Shown: positions 18,950-26,895 of the stretch, one piece after another
How the letters are laid out: every line of letters starts with the position of its first letter
Position numbering within the stretch: the first letter of the stretch is position 1
DNA from: Actinophytocola xanthii
Lineage (GTDB): Bacteria; Actinomycetota; Actinomycetes; Mycobacteriales; Pseudonocardiaceae
Length of the DNA stretch: 64,000 nucleotides
Direction: 5' to 3'
NCBI RefSeq assembly: GCF_001921205.1
Contig: NZ_MSIE01000058.1
Coordinates: 1 to 64,000, forward strand
Notes under the pieces: model-generated
Told to the model about the DNA's origin: nothing
Seen by the model: the letters and a program-made list of their open reading frames with translations, nothing else
Database searches by the model: none
Made by a program: the position numbers and the translations under genes

Positions 18950-19789
18950 TCAGCCGAGGGTATCGCCGGTGCCGGTGGCGCCGCCGGCTACCAGCTCATC
19001 GCCGACGGCGAGCTGCCCCGGGACCTCGACCGCGAGCTTCACCCCGAAGCTCACCCCGCCCTCCGGCTCCCGCCGGAAGGTCGCCAGGGTACGCAGCGGT
19101 TCCGGGCCGGCTCGCCCACCTGTCTCCTGGTCGACCATCGTCACCTTGCAGCGCACGTCCGGCTTCACCCAGCGCAGCCGCAGGCCCCCGGCCTCGAACC
19201 AACGCAGGCCGTCCTCGGCGTAGGGCTCGGGCAGCCCGCCGACCACGATGTTCGGCCGGAACCGGTCCATCGGCACCGGGCTCCCGCCCCGCTCCAGGAT
19301 CCGCGCGTTGAGGTCGTCGAGCGAGGACAGCGAGGTCAGGTGGAGCGCGGTGGAGTCGGTGAAGGTGACGGGGCCGTGGTGGGCGTCCACCATCCGCTCG
19401 TGGTCGGGCGGTACGCGCACGAGCCGCAGCGGCTCACCGACGAGCTCGCTCGCCCATCCGGCCGCGTCCTCGCCCTGGTCGACACCCTCGCCGAACCAGA
19501 CGCCGTGCACGCTGATCTCCCGGCGCGGTCCGTCCGGCCGCACGTCCAGCACGAGCTCGGCGGTGCCGGCGGCCGACAGGGCGAGCTTGGTGCCGTCGTG
19601 CACCAGCGACGGGCGGATCGTGGCGAGCGCGGGCGTGCCGCGCTGGCTGCGGAACACGCCGTCCGCGGCGCTGACGAACATGAACTCGCGGTCGTGCGCC
19701 GGGCCGACGGGCGTGATGTCGAGCCGCGGCGCGGCGACCCCCGCGCACCCCTTGACCGGGTAGTACCTCAGCTCGGAAACGGTGACCAC
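18950..19789 (-). CDS. MOSC-domain protein (mARC-like molybdenum-cofactor enzyme)
   Basis: A 279-aa protein with an N-terminal MOSC_N beta-barrel (ELRYYPVKGCAG, RDIR-equivalent HDREFMFV) and a C-terminal MOSC domain with DRFRPNIVV and the conserved cysteine in DVRCKVTMVDQETGG, equivalent to the molybdenum ligand of mARC/YiiM proteins. It probably reduces N-hydroxylated or related compounds. GTG 19789 is chosen so that the protein begins just before the MOSC_N strand. It starts 19 bp behind the purB stop. Confidence 0.8.
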   Translation of the reverse strand: MVTVSELRYYPVKGCAGVAAPRLDITPVGPAHDREFMFVSAADGVFRSQRGTPALATIRPSLVHDGTKLALSAAGTAELVLDVRPDGPRREISVHGVWFGEGVDQGEDAAGWASELVGEPLRLVRVPPDHERMVDAHHGPVTFTDSTALHLTSLSSLDDLNARILERGGSPVPMDRFRPNIVVGGLPEPYAEDGLRWFEAGGLRLRWVKPDVRCKVTMVDQETGGRAGPEPLRTLATFRREPEGGVSFGVKLAVEVPGQLAVGDELVAGGATGTGDTLG

Positions 19790-19808
19790 ACCGGCAGGGT
19801 AACCGCCC

Positions 19809-21242
19809 CTACAGGATGGCCGCGGGGGAATAGGCCGCCGCGTCACCGAAGCGGCTGACCACCTCGCCGACCCGCTTCACCACCGCGGCGACCTGCGCCC
19901 CGGCCACCCCGGTGAACGAGAGCCGGTCGGCCAGCAGGCCCTCGAGCGCGGCTCGGTCCAGCGGGATGCGCTCGTCCGCGGCCAGCCGGTCGAGCAGGTC
20001 GTTGCGCTCGGTCCCCTGCTCGCGCATGGCCAGCGCGACCGCGACCGCGTGCTCCTTGATCGCCTCGTGCGCGGTCTCCCGGCCGACGCCGGTCTGCACC
20101 GAGGCCATCAGCACCTTCGTCGTGGCCAGGAAGGGCAGGTACCGGTCGAGCTCGCGGGCGATCACCGCCGGGTACGCGCCGAAGGAGTCCAGGATGGTCA
20201 GGAACGTCTCGAACAGGCCGTCGAGCGCGAAGAACGCGTCCGGCAACGCGACCCGGCGCACGACCGAGCAGGACACGTCGCCCTCGTTCCACTGGTCGCC
20301 CGCGAGCTCGGCGACCATCGAGGCGTAGCCGCGCAGGATCACCGCGAACCCGTTGACCCGCTCGCTGGAGCGGGTGTTCATCTTGTGCGGCATCGCCGAC
20401 GAGCCGACCTGGCCGGGGCGGAAGCCCTCGGTCGCCAGCTCGTGGCCCACCATCAGCCTGATCGTGGTGGCCAGGCTGGACGGCGCCGCGGCCAGCTGGA
20501 CGAGGGTGGAGACCACGTCGTAGTCCAGCGAGCGCGGGTACACCTGGCCGACCGAGTCGAACACCGTGGTGAAGCCGAGGTACTCGGCGATCCGCTGCTG
20601 GAAGGTGTCCAACCGGGACGGGTCGCCGGCGAACAGGTCGAGCATGTCCTGGCCGGTGCCGACCGGGCCCTGGATGCCGCGCAGCGGGTACCGCTCGATC
20701 AGGCCCTCCAGCCTGGCGAAGGCGACCAGCAGCTCCTCCGCGGCCGAGGCGAAGCGCTTGCCGAGCGTCGTGGCCTGCGCCGCGACGTTGTGCGAGCGGC
20801 CGGCCAGCACCAGGTCCGCGTGCTCCGCGGCCAGCGCGGCCAACCGGGCGAGCACGGCGACGGCGCGGTCCCGCACGAGCACCAGCGAGTCGCGGAGCTG
20901 TAGCTGCTCGACGTTCTCGGTGAGGTCGCGCGAGGTCATGCCCTTGTGCACCTGCTCGTGCCCGGCCAGCGCGTTGAACTCCTCGATCCTGGCCTTCACG
21001 TCGTGCAACGTGACCCGCTCCCGGGCCGCGATCGACTCGAGGTCCACCCGGTCGACCACCCGTTCGTAGTCGGCCAGCACCTGCTCGTCGACGCCGACCC
21101 CGAGGGCCGCCTGGGCCCGCAGCACCGCAAGCCACAGCCGCCGCTCCAGGACGATCTTGTGCTCGGGCGACCAGAGCGTGGCGAGCTCCGCGGAGGCGTA
21201 GCGACCGGCGAGCACGTTCGGGATGCTGGGCTTGGCTGTCAC
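19809..21242 (-). CDS. purB: Adenylosuccinate lyase PurB
   Basis: A 477-aa member of the fumarase/aspartase superfamily with the signature SSAMPHKMNTRSSERV, TSRDLTENVEQ and GRSHNVAAQATTLGKR. It catalyses two steps of purine synthesis (SAICAR to AICAR and adenylosuccinate to AMP). The start is GTG 21242. Only 12 bp separate that start from the edge of a 119-bp inverted-repeat element (21255-21373), so the element forms nearly all of its leader. MOSC, SAM hydrolase and DUF2334 genes follow closely. Confidence 0.96.
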   Translation of the reverse strand: MTAKPSIPNVLAGRYASAELATLWSPEHKIVLERRLWLAVLRAQAALGVGVDEQVLADYERVVDRVDLESIAARERVTLHDVKARIEEFNALAGHEQVHKGMTSRDLTENVEQLQLRDSLVLVRDRAVAVLARLAALAAEHADLVLAGRSHNVAAQATTLGKRFASAAEELLVAFARLEGLIERYPLRGIQGPVGTGQDMLDLFAGDPSRLDTFQQRIAEYLGFTTVFDSVGQVYPRSLDYDVVSTLVQLAAAPSSLATTIRLMVGHELATEGFRPGQVGSSAMPHKMNTRSSERVNGFAVILRGYASMVAELAGDQWNEGDVSCSVVRRVALPDAFFALDGLFETFLTILDSFGAYPAVIARELDRYLPFLATTKVLMASVQTGVGRETAHEAIKEHAVAVALAMREQGTERNDLLDRLAADERIPLDRAALEGLLADRLSFTGVAGAQVAAVVKRVGEVVSRFGDAAAYSPAAIL

Positions 21243-21254
21243 ATCTGCCGAGCC

Positions 21255-21373
21255 TAGGGCGCGTCCGCACAGTCCCGGTCGATGGGCTTCGTGATCCAGG
21301 GCTTGTCCAACAACGCCGCCAGCGGCGGGCTGGGCGCGAAGACCGCGACCGCGGGCTGTGCGGACGCGCCCTA
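21255..21373. mobile_element. MITE-like element, copy 1 (short form) in the purB leader
   Basis: The ends are perfect inverted repeats (TAGGGCGCGTCCGCACAG and its complement), bounded by TA at both sides, as in a TA target duplication of IS630/Tc1-type elements. It is 119 bp long, with no transposase. The TA-G at its right end is the TAG stop of the 240-aa protein gene at 21371; removing the element restores TAG there, followed after 11 bp by the purB GTG. Its interior matches copy 2 (28104-28269, opposite orientation) except for a 47-bp gap. In RNA the ends would pair into a long hairpin. Confidence 0.75.
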
Positions 21374-22093
21374 ACCAGGCCCGTTGTCCTCGGATCGCAG
21401 CACGGGGTCGGTGGCGATGGCGATCAGCGCCTTCAGCCCGACGCCACCAGTGGCGGCGGCCTGGATGGTGACCCGGCCGTCGCCCCAGCGCACGAGCTGC
21501 CGGCCGGTGGCCCGGTAGATGCGCAGCCGCCCGCCGTCCGCCCACTCCTTGTCGCCAACCAGCTTCCCATCGACCGGCGCACCGGGGCGCAGGGCGGCGA
21601 GCAGGAGGAGGTCGCCGCCGGGCAGCCGGTAGACCGGGCAGTCGGTGTCCCGGTCCCGTGGCAGCGGCCTGAGATCGGCTCCCGGCAGGTGGGTGGAAAC
21701 GACCTTCGACCAGAGGCCGGCCGACCGGCGCACGCAGTCCGCCGCCGGTGGGCCGCCGCCCACCTCGCCGTCCGGTGCGGTCGTGGGCGCCACGGTGGCC
21801 GGCAGCGAACTGGTCGATCGCGAATTGGTCGATGGTGAATTGGTCGATGCCGAACCGGTCGGAACGGGTGTGGATGTGGCGGCCGCGTTCCGGTCGCCGG
21901 GCGGCAGCCGCGGCCCGTCGCGTAGGGCACCGACGACCATCGTCACCGCCGCGGTGAGCAGCACGGCGAGCGTGGTGGCGAGCACCGAGCGCCGCTGCCG
22001 GTCGACCGCGGCGGCCCGGGCGACCAGGTCGTCCAGGTCGAGCACCAGCCGCGGCTCCTCCAGGCGGAGCTCGCGCAGCCGGTCCTCGATCAC
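21371..22093 (-). CDS. Single-span membrane protein, third gene of a sigma-factor module
   Basis: A 240-aa protein. A short N-terminal cytoplasmic part (RLRELRLEEPRLVLDLDDLVARA) resembles the starts of the two neighbouring regulator-type proteins. One membrane span follows (about 38-57), then a Ser/Thr-rich linker and an extracytoplasmic domain with two cysteines (DCVRR, DCPVY). GTG 22093 lies 3 bp behind the stop of the preceding gene. The TAG stop is formed by the edge of the MITE-like element. A sensory or anti-sigma-like role is inferred from position only. Confidence 0.65.
   Translation of the reverse strand: MIEDRLRELRLEEPRLVLDLDDLVARAAAVDRQRRSVLATTLAVLLTAAVTMVVGALRDGPRLPPGDRNAAATSTPVPTGSASTNSPSTNSRSTSSLPATVAPTTAPDGEVGGGPPAADCVRRSAGLWSKVVSTHLPGADLRPLPRDRDTDCPVYRLPGGDLLLLAALRPGAPVDGKLVGDKEWADGGRLRIYRATGRQLVRWGDGRVTIQAAATGGVGLKALIAIATDPVLRSEDNGPG
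21807..21866. repeat. 15-bp direct repeat inside the linker of the membrane protein
   Basis: Three full copies of GAA(C/T)TGGTCGAT followed by three variable bases, plus a diverged fourth, run head to tail. In the gene's frame they encode an STNS-type linker. Confidence 0.7.
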
Positions 22094-22096
22094 GGC

Positions 22097-22903
22097 CTAC
22101 AGCCCGAGGCCCGGGTTGCCGGCGAGCTTCGCCAACTGCTCCACGCTGACCGGCATCGGCAGGACGGTGCTGCGGGTCGCGCCCCGGCCGGTGGGGTCGT
22201 AGTTGTAGCCGACGACCGACACGGCCGAGCCGTCCTGGCGGAGGCTGTACACGGTCACGATCCGCAGGGTGGGGTCGGCCGGGTCGACGCCCTCGTCGAC
22301 GGTGAACACCGTGCGCGACTCGTTGAGCCACTCGCAGCGCTTCGCGTTGGTCGGGCACAGCTGCTCCACGTCGGTCGCGCCGGGGGTGAACGCGTTCACC
22401 CCGAGAGCGAAGCGCTCACCGGCGAGGGTGTAGGCCGCGAAGGTAGTCAGGTAGTCCTGCCCGTCCTCGACCTGGCCCGTCGCCTCGCCGCCGAACGGCT
22501 GGATGACCACGTCGACGGCACCGGGAAGGACCTCACGCAGCGCGTCCTCCAGCTCGGCCTGCATCTGCCGGCCCCGCCGCCGGAGTTGCTCGGCCGTGTA
22601 CTCCCGCGCCGCCTCGGACGCGGGCGGCGTGGACGGCCGCTCGGTGGCACCGGGCACGGGCGAGCTCGCCACCGGGCGGTTGCCCGGGGTGAGGTCGCCC
22701 TGCTCGCGGGAGACGCCCAGCACGACCGGCACCGCGACCGCGGCGACCGCGACGGCGACCGTCGCCAGGCTCGCCGACACGAGCGCGCGCCGGCGTCGAG
22801 CCTCCCGGCGCGCGGTGGCGACCAGCGCGTCGGGGTCGAAGTCGAGCGGTGGCTCGTCCGCCACCGCGCTCCGCAGGCCCTCACGAACGTCCCGCTCGGT
22901 CAT
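22097..22903 (-). CDS. Membrane-bound regulator encoded with SigE-family factor (probable anti-sigma)
   Basis: A 268-aa protein: a cytoplasmic N-terminus (LRSAVADEPPLDFDPDALVATARREA), one span (about 38-59), a Pro/Ser linker and an extracytoplasmic domain with two cysteines (QLCP, KRCE). ATG 22903 overlaps the sigma-factor stop by four bases. Its N-terminus matches the protein encoded behind the second sigma factor (LRDAVADAPPPSFDHQDV), so both pairs are paralogous. No zinc-finger HxxxCxxC motif is present. An anti-sigma role is inferred. Confidence 0.7.
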   Translation of the reverse strand: MTERDVREGLRSAVADEPPLDFDPDALVATARREARRRRALVSASLATVAVAVAAVAVPVVLGVSREQGDLTPGNRPVASSPVPGATERPSTPPASEAAREYTAEQLRRRGRQMQAELEDALREVLPGAVDVVIQPFGGEATGQVEDGQDYLTTFAAYTLAGERFALGVNAFTPGATDVEQLCPTNAKRCEWLNESRTVFTVDEGVDPADPTLRIVTVYSLRQDGSAVSVVGYNYDPTGRGATRSTVLPMPVSVEQLAKLAGNPGLGL

Positions 22904-23451
22904 CTCGCGACCCTCCCCGCAGTCGGCCCCAGCTCCTCCTCGGCGGACAACCGGGCGACCGAGGCCCGCAGCGTGTCCAGCGCGCGGGCCGTCTGGCTCT
23001 TCACCGTTCCCTCCGAGCACCCCATCACCGCCGCCGTCTCGGCCACCGACAGCTCGTCGAAGTACCGCAGCACCAGCACCGCGCGCTGGCGCGGCGGCAG
23101 GCGCAGCAGACCGCGGTGCACGACGTCCCGCACCCACATCCGGTGCACGCCCTCGGCCGGGTCGTGCCGGGGGTCGGCCACCTCCGGCACCGCGGCCTCG
23201 GTGTGCTCCGAGCGCCGCCACGCCCGCCGCTTCTCGTCCAGCCAGGTACGCAGCAGCACGGTGCGGCCGTAGTTGGCCAGGCTCTCGTCGTGCTGCACCC
23301 GCGACCAGGACCGGTAGACCTTGATCAGGCTCTGCTGCATCAGGTCCTCGGCCAGGTGCCAGTCGCCGCAGAACAGGAACGCCGAGCGGCGCAGCGAGGC
23401 GGCGTAGCGGGTGGCGAACCGGCGAAAGCTGTCCTCGTCGGTCTGTCGCAT
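22900..23451 (-). CDS. SigE-family ECF RNA polymerase sigma factor
   Basis: A 183-aa protein with regions 2 and 4 only: region 2 (SAFLFCGDWHLAEDLMQQSLIKVYRSW) and region 4 with PPRQRAVLVLRYFDELSVAETA and a helix-turn-helix GCSEGTVKSQTARAL. It belongs to the actinobacterial SigE (TIGR02983-like) group, whose members usually sit with a single-span partner, as here. AAGGGAG precedes ATG 23451. It probably drives its own three-gene operon. Confidence 0.9.
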   Translation of the reverse strand: MRQTDEDSFRRFATRYAASLRRSAFLFCGDWHLAEDLMQQSLIKVYRSWSRVQHDESLANYGRTVLLRTWLDEKRRAWRRSEHTEAAVPEVADPRHDPAEGVHRMWVRDVVHRGLLRLPPRQRAVLVLRYFDELSVAETAAVMGCSEGTVKSQTARALDTLRASVARLSAEEELGPTAGRVAR

Positions 23452-23501
23452 GGGGCTCCCTTCGCACCCTTACCCACGACGTCGTCGCGGACGGGGTTGC
23501 A

Positions 23502-24089
23502 TCAGGGCGCGAGGAACTCGTGCAACATCCGACGGGCCACGCCGCGCGGGTCGGTGTTGATCTCGATCAGCGCGTTGACCACCGCGCCGTCCACGATCGC
23601 GATCACCTGCTCGACCCGGCGCGCGTCGAACTCCATCCCGGAACGGGTGAACACCTCGAGCAGCAGCCCGCGCAGCTCCGCACCGAGGACGTGCATCAGC
23701 GGGCGCAGGTACGGGCGGCGGAACGTGGCGACCAACCGCTCGTAGCGCAGCAGTACCAGCTCGGCGTCGCGCTCCCCGGCCGGCGGACCGAGCAGCTGGT
23801 CGAGCACGAGGTCGACGACGGCGTCCACGCCGCGCGGCTGGGTGGGCAGGGCGGCGAGCAGCGCGCTGCCGCGAACCAGCTCCGCCCGACCGTGGTGCTC
23901 CACGGCGGCGGCGACCAGCTCGTCCAGCGAACCGAAGTAGTAGGTGGTGGACGACAGCGGCAGCCCGGCACGTTCGGCGACCGCTCGGTGGCGGACCGCG
24001 TCGAAGCCGCGTTCGACCAGCAGCTCCGCGGCGGCCTCGACCAGTGCCTGCCGGCGGCGCTCGCCCTTGGGTGTGCTCGCGGCCGTCAT
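23502..24089 (-). CDS. TetR/AcrR-family transcriptional regulator
   Basis: A 195-aa protein with an N-terminal TetR helix-turn-helix (ALVEAAAELLVERGFDAVRHRAVAERAGLPLSSTTYYFGSLDEL broken here only by reading) and a C-terminal ligand domain of the TetR_C_6-like type. ATG 24089 has no strong ribosome site. It lies between the two sigma-factor modules on the same strand, with gaps of 45 and 50 bp; the target is unknown. Confidence 0.88.
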   Translation of the reverse strand: MTAASTPKGERRRQALVEAAAELLVERGFDAVRHRAVAERAGLPLSSTTYYFGSLDELVAAAVEHHGRAELVRGSALLAALPTQPRGVDAVVDLVLDQLLGPPAGERDAELVLLRYERLVATFRRPYLRPLMHVLGAELRGLLLEVFTRSGMEFDARRVEQVIAIVDGAVVNALIEINTDPRGVARRMLHEFLAP

Positions 24090-24134
24090 CCGGACAGATC
24101 GTGCCAGCTCAGGGTTCGGCCGCAGAACACAGGC

Positions 24135-24875
24135 TCAGCTCCGGGCGGCGACCGCGCCGGCCAGCCTGCCGAGCTCGTCGGCGTAGGGCGGCTCCTGCCC
24201 GGGCACCGCGGGTTCGCTGAGCACCACGACCGTCCACCCGTCCTTGGTCGTGGCGGTGGCCTGCCGCCCGCGATCGGCGGCAACCGGGATCTGAATCTCG
24301 GTCGCCCGGACCAGGAGGATTGAGAGCGTGCCGCCCGGGACGTGGAACGCGGCGCCCGACGCGTTGGGCGGGCAGCCCGAGGGCAGCGGCACCGCGGCCT
24401 CGGGCTGGAGCTTTGCGGCGGCCGGGAGCTCGCCCGCGAGGGCAGCAGCGAGCTCCCGGTCCGCCTGTTCGCACCCACTAGAGGTGCTCCCGGGCCCAGT
24501 GGGCCCGGCGTCCCCTTCCGAAGTGCGTCCCTGCTTACGCGACTCCGGCGGGGAGTTTTCCTGACGCTCCGTCTTAGGAGCGACGTCTTGTTCCCTGTTC
24601 GGTAACTCGTATGGAGCAGCGTTTCCGTTACCGGATGCAGCCTCACTATCTGCCGCAGTCGGCTGATCGGCCGAACGCGCCCCTGTCCACAATGCCACGC
24701 CCAGCGCAGTCGCGCCCGCCAACAGGGCTAGTGCGAGGGCGGAACCGGACAGGATGCCGTTGCGCCTGCGCTGCTGCCGCTTCGACTCGCGCGCCACGTC
24801 CTGGTGGTCGAACGACGGGGGCGGAGCGTCGGCGACCGCGTCACGCAGCAGTTCGCTCAGCTTGTGCTCGTCCAT
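24135..24875 (-). CDS. Single-span membrane partner of the second SigE-family factor
   Basis: A 246-aa protein: cytoplasmic N-terminus (LSELLRDAVADAPPPSFDHQDVARES), one span (about 38-60), a long Asn/Glu/Ser/Thr/Pro-rich linker, and an extracytoplasmic domain with two cysteines (GCEQ, SGCPP). A strong GGGAGGG precedes ATG 24875. It follows the sigma factor by 16 bp. The linker is much less GC-rich than its surroundings (many AAG/GAA/TCT-type codons), hinting at relaxed or different history. An anti-sigma role is inferred. Confidence 0.68.
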   Translation of the reverse strand: MDEHKLSELLRDAVADAPPPSFDHQDVARESKRQQRRRNGILSGSALALALLAGATALGVALWTGARSADQPTAADSEAASGNGNAAPYELPNREQDVAPKTERQENSPPESRKQGRTSEGDAGPTGPGSTSSGCEQADRELAAALAGELPAAAKLQPEAAVPLPSGCPPNASGAAFHVPGGTLSILLVRATEIQIPVAADRGRQATATTKDGWTVVVLSEPAVPGQEPPYADELGRLAGAVAARS

Positions 24876-24891
24876 CGACGTCCCTCCCTTC

Positions 24892-25410
24892 TCACGTCGC
24901 CGACCTCAGGTCGTCCAGCGAGTCCCCGAGCGCCTCCCGCAGTGCGGCCAGGCCTCGAGCCGTCTGGCTCTTCACGGTGCCCTCGGAGCACTTGAGCGCC
25001 TCGGCGGTCGCCGTGACGTCCAGTCCCTCGAGGAACCGCAGCACGAGCACCGCCCGTTGCCGGGGCGGTACCCGCCGCAGACCGTCGAGCAGCGTCGCCC
25101 GGTTGGCCACGGTGGTGTCGACCCCGCCGTCGAGCTGCGCCTGCTCGGGCAGCTCGTCGACGAAGCGCTCCCGCCGCCACGGCCGCCGCGACTCGTCGAT
25201 CACCGCACGCACCAGCGTGCGGCGCACGTACGCGTCCAGCGCACCACGGTCCCTGACCTTGCGCCATCTCCGGTGCAGCGCGACGAACGCCGTCTGGGCG
25301 AGGTCGTCCGCGCGGTGCCAGTCACCGCACAGCAGGTACGCGGATCTCCGCACGGCGTCCTGTCTCGCCGTGAAGTACTCCGCGAATGCCTCCTCGTCGC
25401 GCTGTTCCAC
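24892..25410 (-). CDS. SigE-family ECF RNA polymerase sigma factor (second)
   Basis: A 172-aa sigma factor with region 2 (SAYLLCGDWHRADDLAQTAFVALHRRW) and region 4 (PPRQRAVLVLRFLEGLDVTATAEALKCSEGTVKSQTARGL). GTG 25410 with GGAGAAG 8 nt upstream gives the family length; an ATG at 25485 would add 25 atypical residues. It is a paralogue of the factor at 22900-23451 (shared CGDWH and CSEGTVKSQTARxL), which suggests a duplicated sigma/partner module. It is divergent from the threonine aldolase gene. Confidence 0.88.
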   Translation of the reverse strand: MEQRDEEAFAEYFTARQDAVRRSAYLLCGDWHRADDLAQTAFVALHRRWRKVRDRGALDAYVRRTLVRAVIDESRRPWRRERFVDELPEQAQLDGGVDTTVANRATLLDGLRRVPPRQRAVLVLRFLEGLDVTATAEALKCSEGTVKSQTARGLAALREALGDSLDDLRSAT

Positions 25411-25570
25411 GCGGACTCTTCTCCGCTCGTCGTCTGCGTCAGGGGGGACGGAATGCGCCCGCTCCACGGTTGCACGGGACCTCACCGAGATCTACGCCAC
25501 CCCCCACACGGGTTAGGACGTCCGAGGTGCCCCTCAGGATGTCCGCACCAGAATGTGGTGTGATCGGATC

Positions 25571-26596
25571 GTGACAAACACTCGGCTGATAGACCTCCGT
25601 TCGGACACCGTCACCAAGCCCGACGACGTGATGCGCGCCGCGATGGCGGGCGCCGAGGTCGGCGACGACGTGCTGGACGGCGATCCGACGATGCGGCGGC
25701 TGGAGGAGCGAGTCGCCGAGCTGCTGGGTGTCGAGGCCGCGCTGTGGGTTCCGAGCGGGTCGATGGGCAACATGATCGCGTTGACCGTGCACCTGCGTCG
25801 CGGGGACCGGTTCCTCGCCCCGCGCGGGGCGCACGTGCTGGAGAACGAGCTGGGCGCGGCGGCCTGGCTGTCCGGTGGCATGCCGCAACCGGTCGAGTGG
25901 GGCGAGCAGCCGGGGCGGATCCCGGTGGAGGCGGTACGGGCGAGCGGTGGCTCCCGGGGGCCCTACCACGCCCTGCGGACGACGCTGCTCTGCCTGGAGA
26001 ACACGCACAACGCCGCCGGCGGCACGGTCACCCCGCCCGACGAGCACGCCAAGCTGGTCGCGACGGCCAAGGACGTCGGGCTGCTGGTGCACCTGGACGG
26101 GGCGCGGCTCTGGCACGCCTCGGTCGCCCTCGAGGTGCCACCGGCGGCGCTGACCGTCGGCGTGGACACCGTCCAGGTGTGCCTGAGCAAGGGCCTGGGC
26201 GCCCCGGTCGGCTCGGTCGTCGCCGGCTCGGCCGCGTTCGTCGAGGAGGCCCGCCGGGTGCGCAAGATGCTGGGCGGCGGGGTCCGCCAGGGCGGCGTAC
26301 TGGCGGCCGCGGGCCTGGTCGCCCTCGACCGCATCCCGACCCTGGCGCTGGACCACGCCAACGCCACGGCGCTGGCCACCGGGCTCGCCGAGCTCGGCTG
26401 GGAGGTCAACCGGCCGGAGACGAACATCGTGCTCGTCGCGACGCCGGACGTCGGGGCGACCCTCGCGGCACTGCGCCGGGTCGACGTGCTGGGCGTGCCC
26501 ATGGGCAACCGCGTCCGTCTCATCGCCCACCGGGACGTGAGCGTCGCCGACATCGCCGAGGTGCTGGACCGGGTGGCCGCCGTCACCACCCGGTGA
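25571..26596 (+). CDS. Low-specificity L-threonine aldolase (PLP enzyme)
   Basis: A 341-aa fold-type I PLP enzyme with the family start DLRSDTVTKP, GDDVLDGDPTMRRLEE, VPSGSMGNM, LENTHNAAGG, HLDGAR and the Schiff-base lysine in CLSKGLGAPVGS. It cleaves L-threonine or allo-threonine to glycine and acetaldehyde. GTG 25571 puts DLRSDT at residue 7, as usual, but no good ribosome site precedes it. It is divergent from the second sigma-factor gene. Confidence 0.9.
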   Translation: MTNTRLIDLRSDTVTKPDDVMRAAMAGAEVGDDVLDGDPTMRRLEERVAELLGVEAALWVPSGSMGNMIALTVHLRRGDRFLAPRGAHVLENELGAAAWLSGGMPQPVEWGEQPGRIPVEAVRASGGSRGPYHALRTTLLCLENTHNAAGGTVTPPDEHAKLVATAKDVGLLVHLDGARLWHASVALEVPPAALTVGVDTVQVCLSKGLGAPVGSVVAGSAAFVEEARRVRKMLGGGVRQGGVLAAAGLVALDRIPTLALDHANATALATGLAELGWEVNRPETNIVLVATPDVGATLAALRRVDVLGVPMGNRVRLIAHRDVSVADIAEVLDRVAAVTTR

Positions 26597-26599
26597 CGC

Positions 26600-26770
26600 T
26601 CACCGGATCTGCTTGCGCTGGGCGCTGCCCTTGACGGCGGCGTAGCCCAGGGCGCCGACGGTGAGCACGGCGGCGACGACGAGCAGGGTGCCGAGCACCT
26701 CGAACACGAAGCCGAGCACCGAGAACGCCACCCAGATGACGATGATCGCGCCGATGATCTTCAACAGCAT
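26600..26770 (-). CDS. Small membrane protein (56 aa)
   Basis: ATG 26770 to a TGA at 26600 gives MLLKIIGAIIVIWVAFSVLG at the N-terminus and a second hydrophobic stretch (LGTLLVVAAVLTVGALGYAA), with a basic tail (QRKQIR): two short spans with the C-terminus inside. GGGAGGG lies upstream. Codon use is typical of the genome. Its stop lies 3 bp from the convergent threonine aldolase stop. Function is unknown. Confidence 0.7.
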   Translation of the reverse strand: MLLKIIGAIIVIWVAFSVLGFVFEVLGTLLVVAAVLTVGALGYAAVKGSAQRKQIR

Positions 26771-26851
26771 CGCGGGTTCACCCTCCCGAGGAACCGGCCG
26801 TGGTGGCCGTTATCTGGTCAACGAACGTCGCACACCAGCTGTTCCACACCT

Positions 26852-26866
26852 CGAGTGTGACACTCG
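26852..26866. terminator. Palindrome CGAGTGT-G-ACACTCG behind the aminotransferase gene
   Basis: Perfect 7-bp arms with one central base, flanked by GTTCC and GGAAC that could extend the stem. It lies 30 bp past the aminotransferase stop and 82 bp ahead of the small membrane gene. It could be a terminator for the former or an operator for the latter. Confidence 0.35.
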
Positions 26867-26895
26867 CGGAACCCGCGCACATCGGGGAAGACCCC

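Noticed and set aside
21255-21373. A short open frame beginning MGFVIQ inside the MITE-like element
   Set aside because: The frame in copy 2 diverges after the first residues because of the 47-bp difference, and no ribosome site or domain is seen. It is more likely non-coding.
21822-21860. Regular IDQF peptide repeats in an alternative frame
   Set aside because: They are produced by the 15-bp DNA repeat read in the wrong frame; the gene's own frame gives a plausible Ser/Thr linker.
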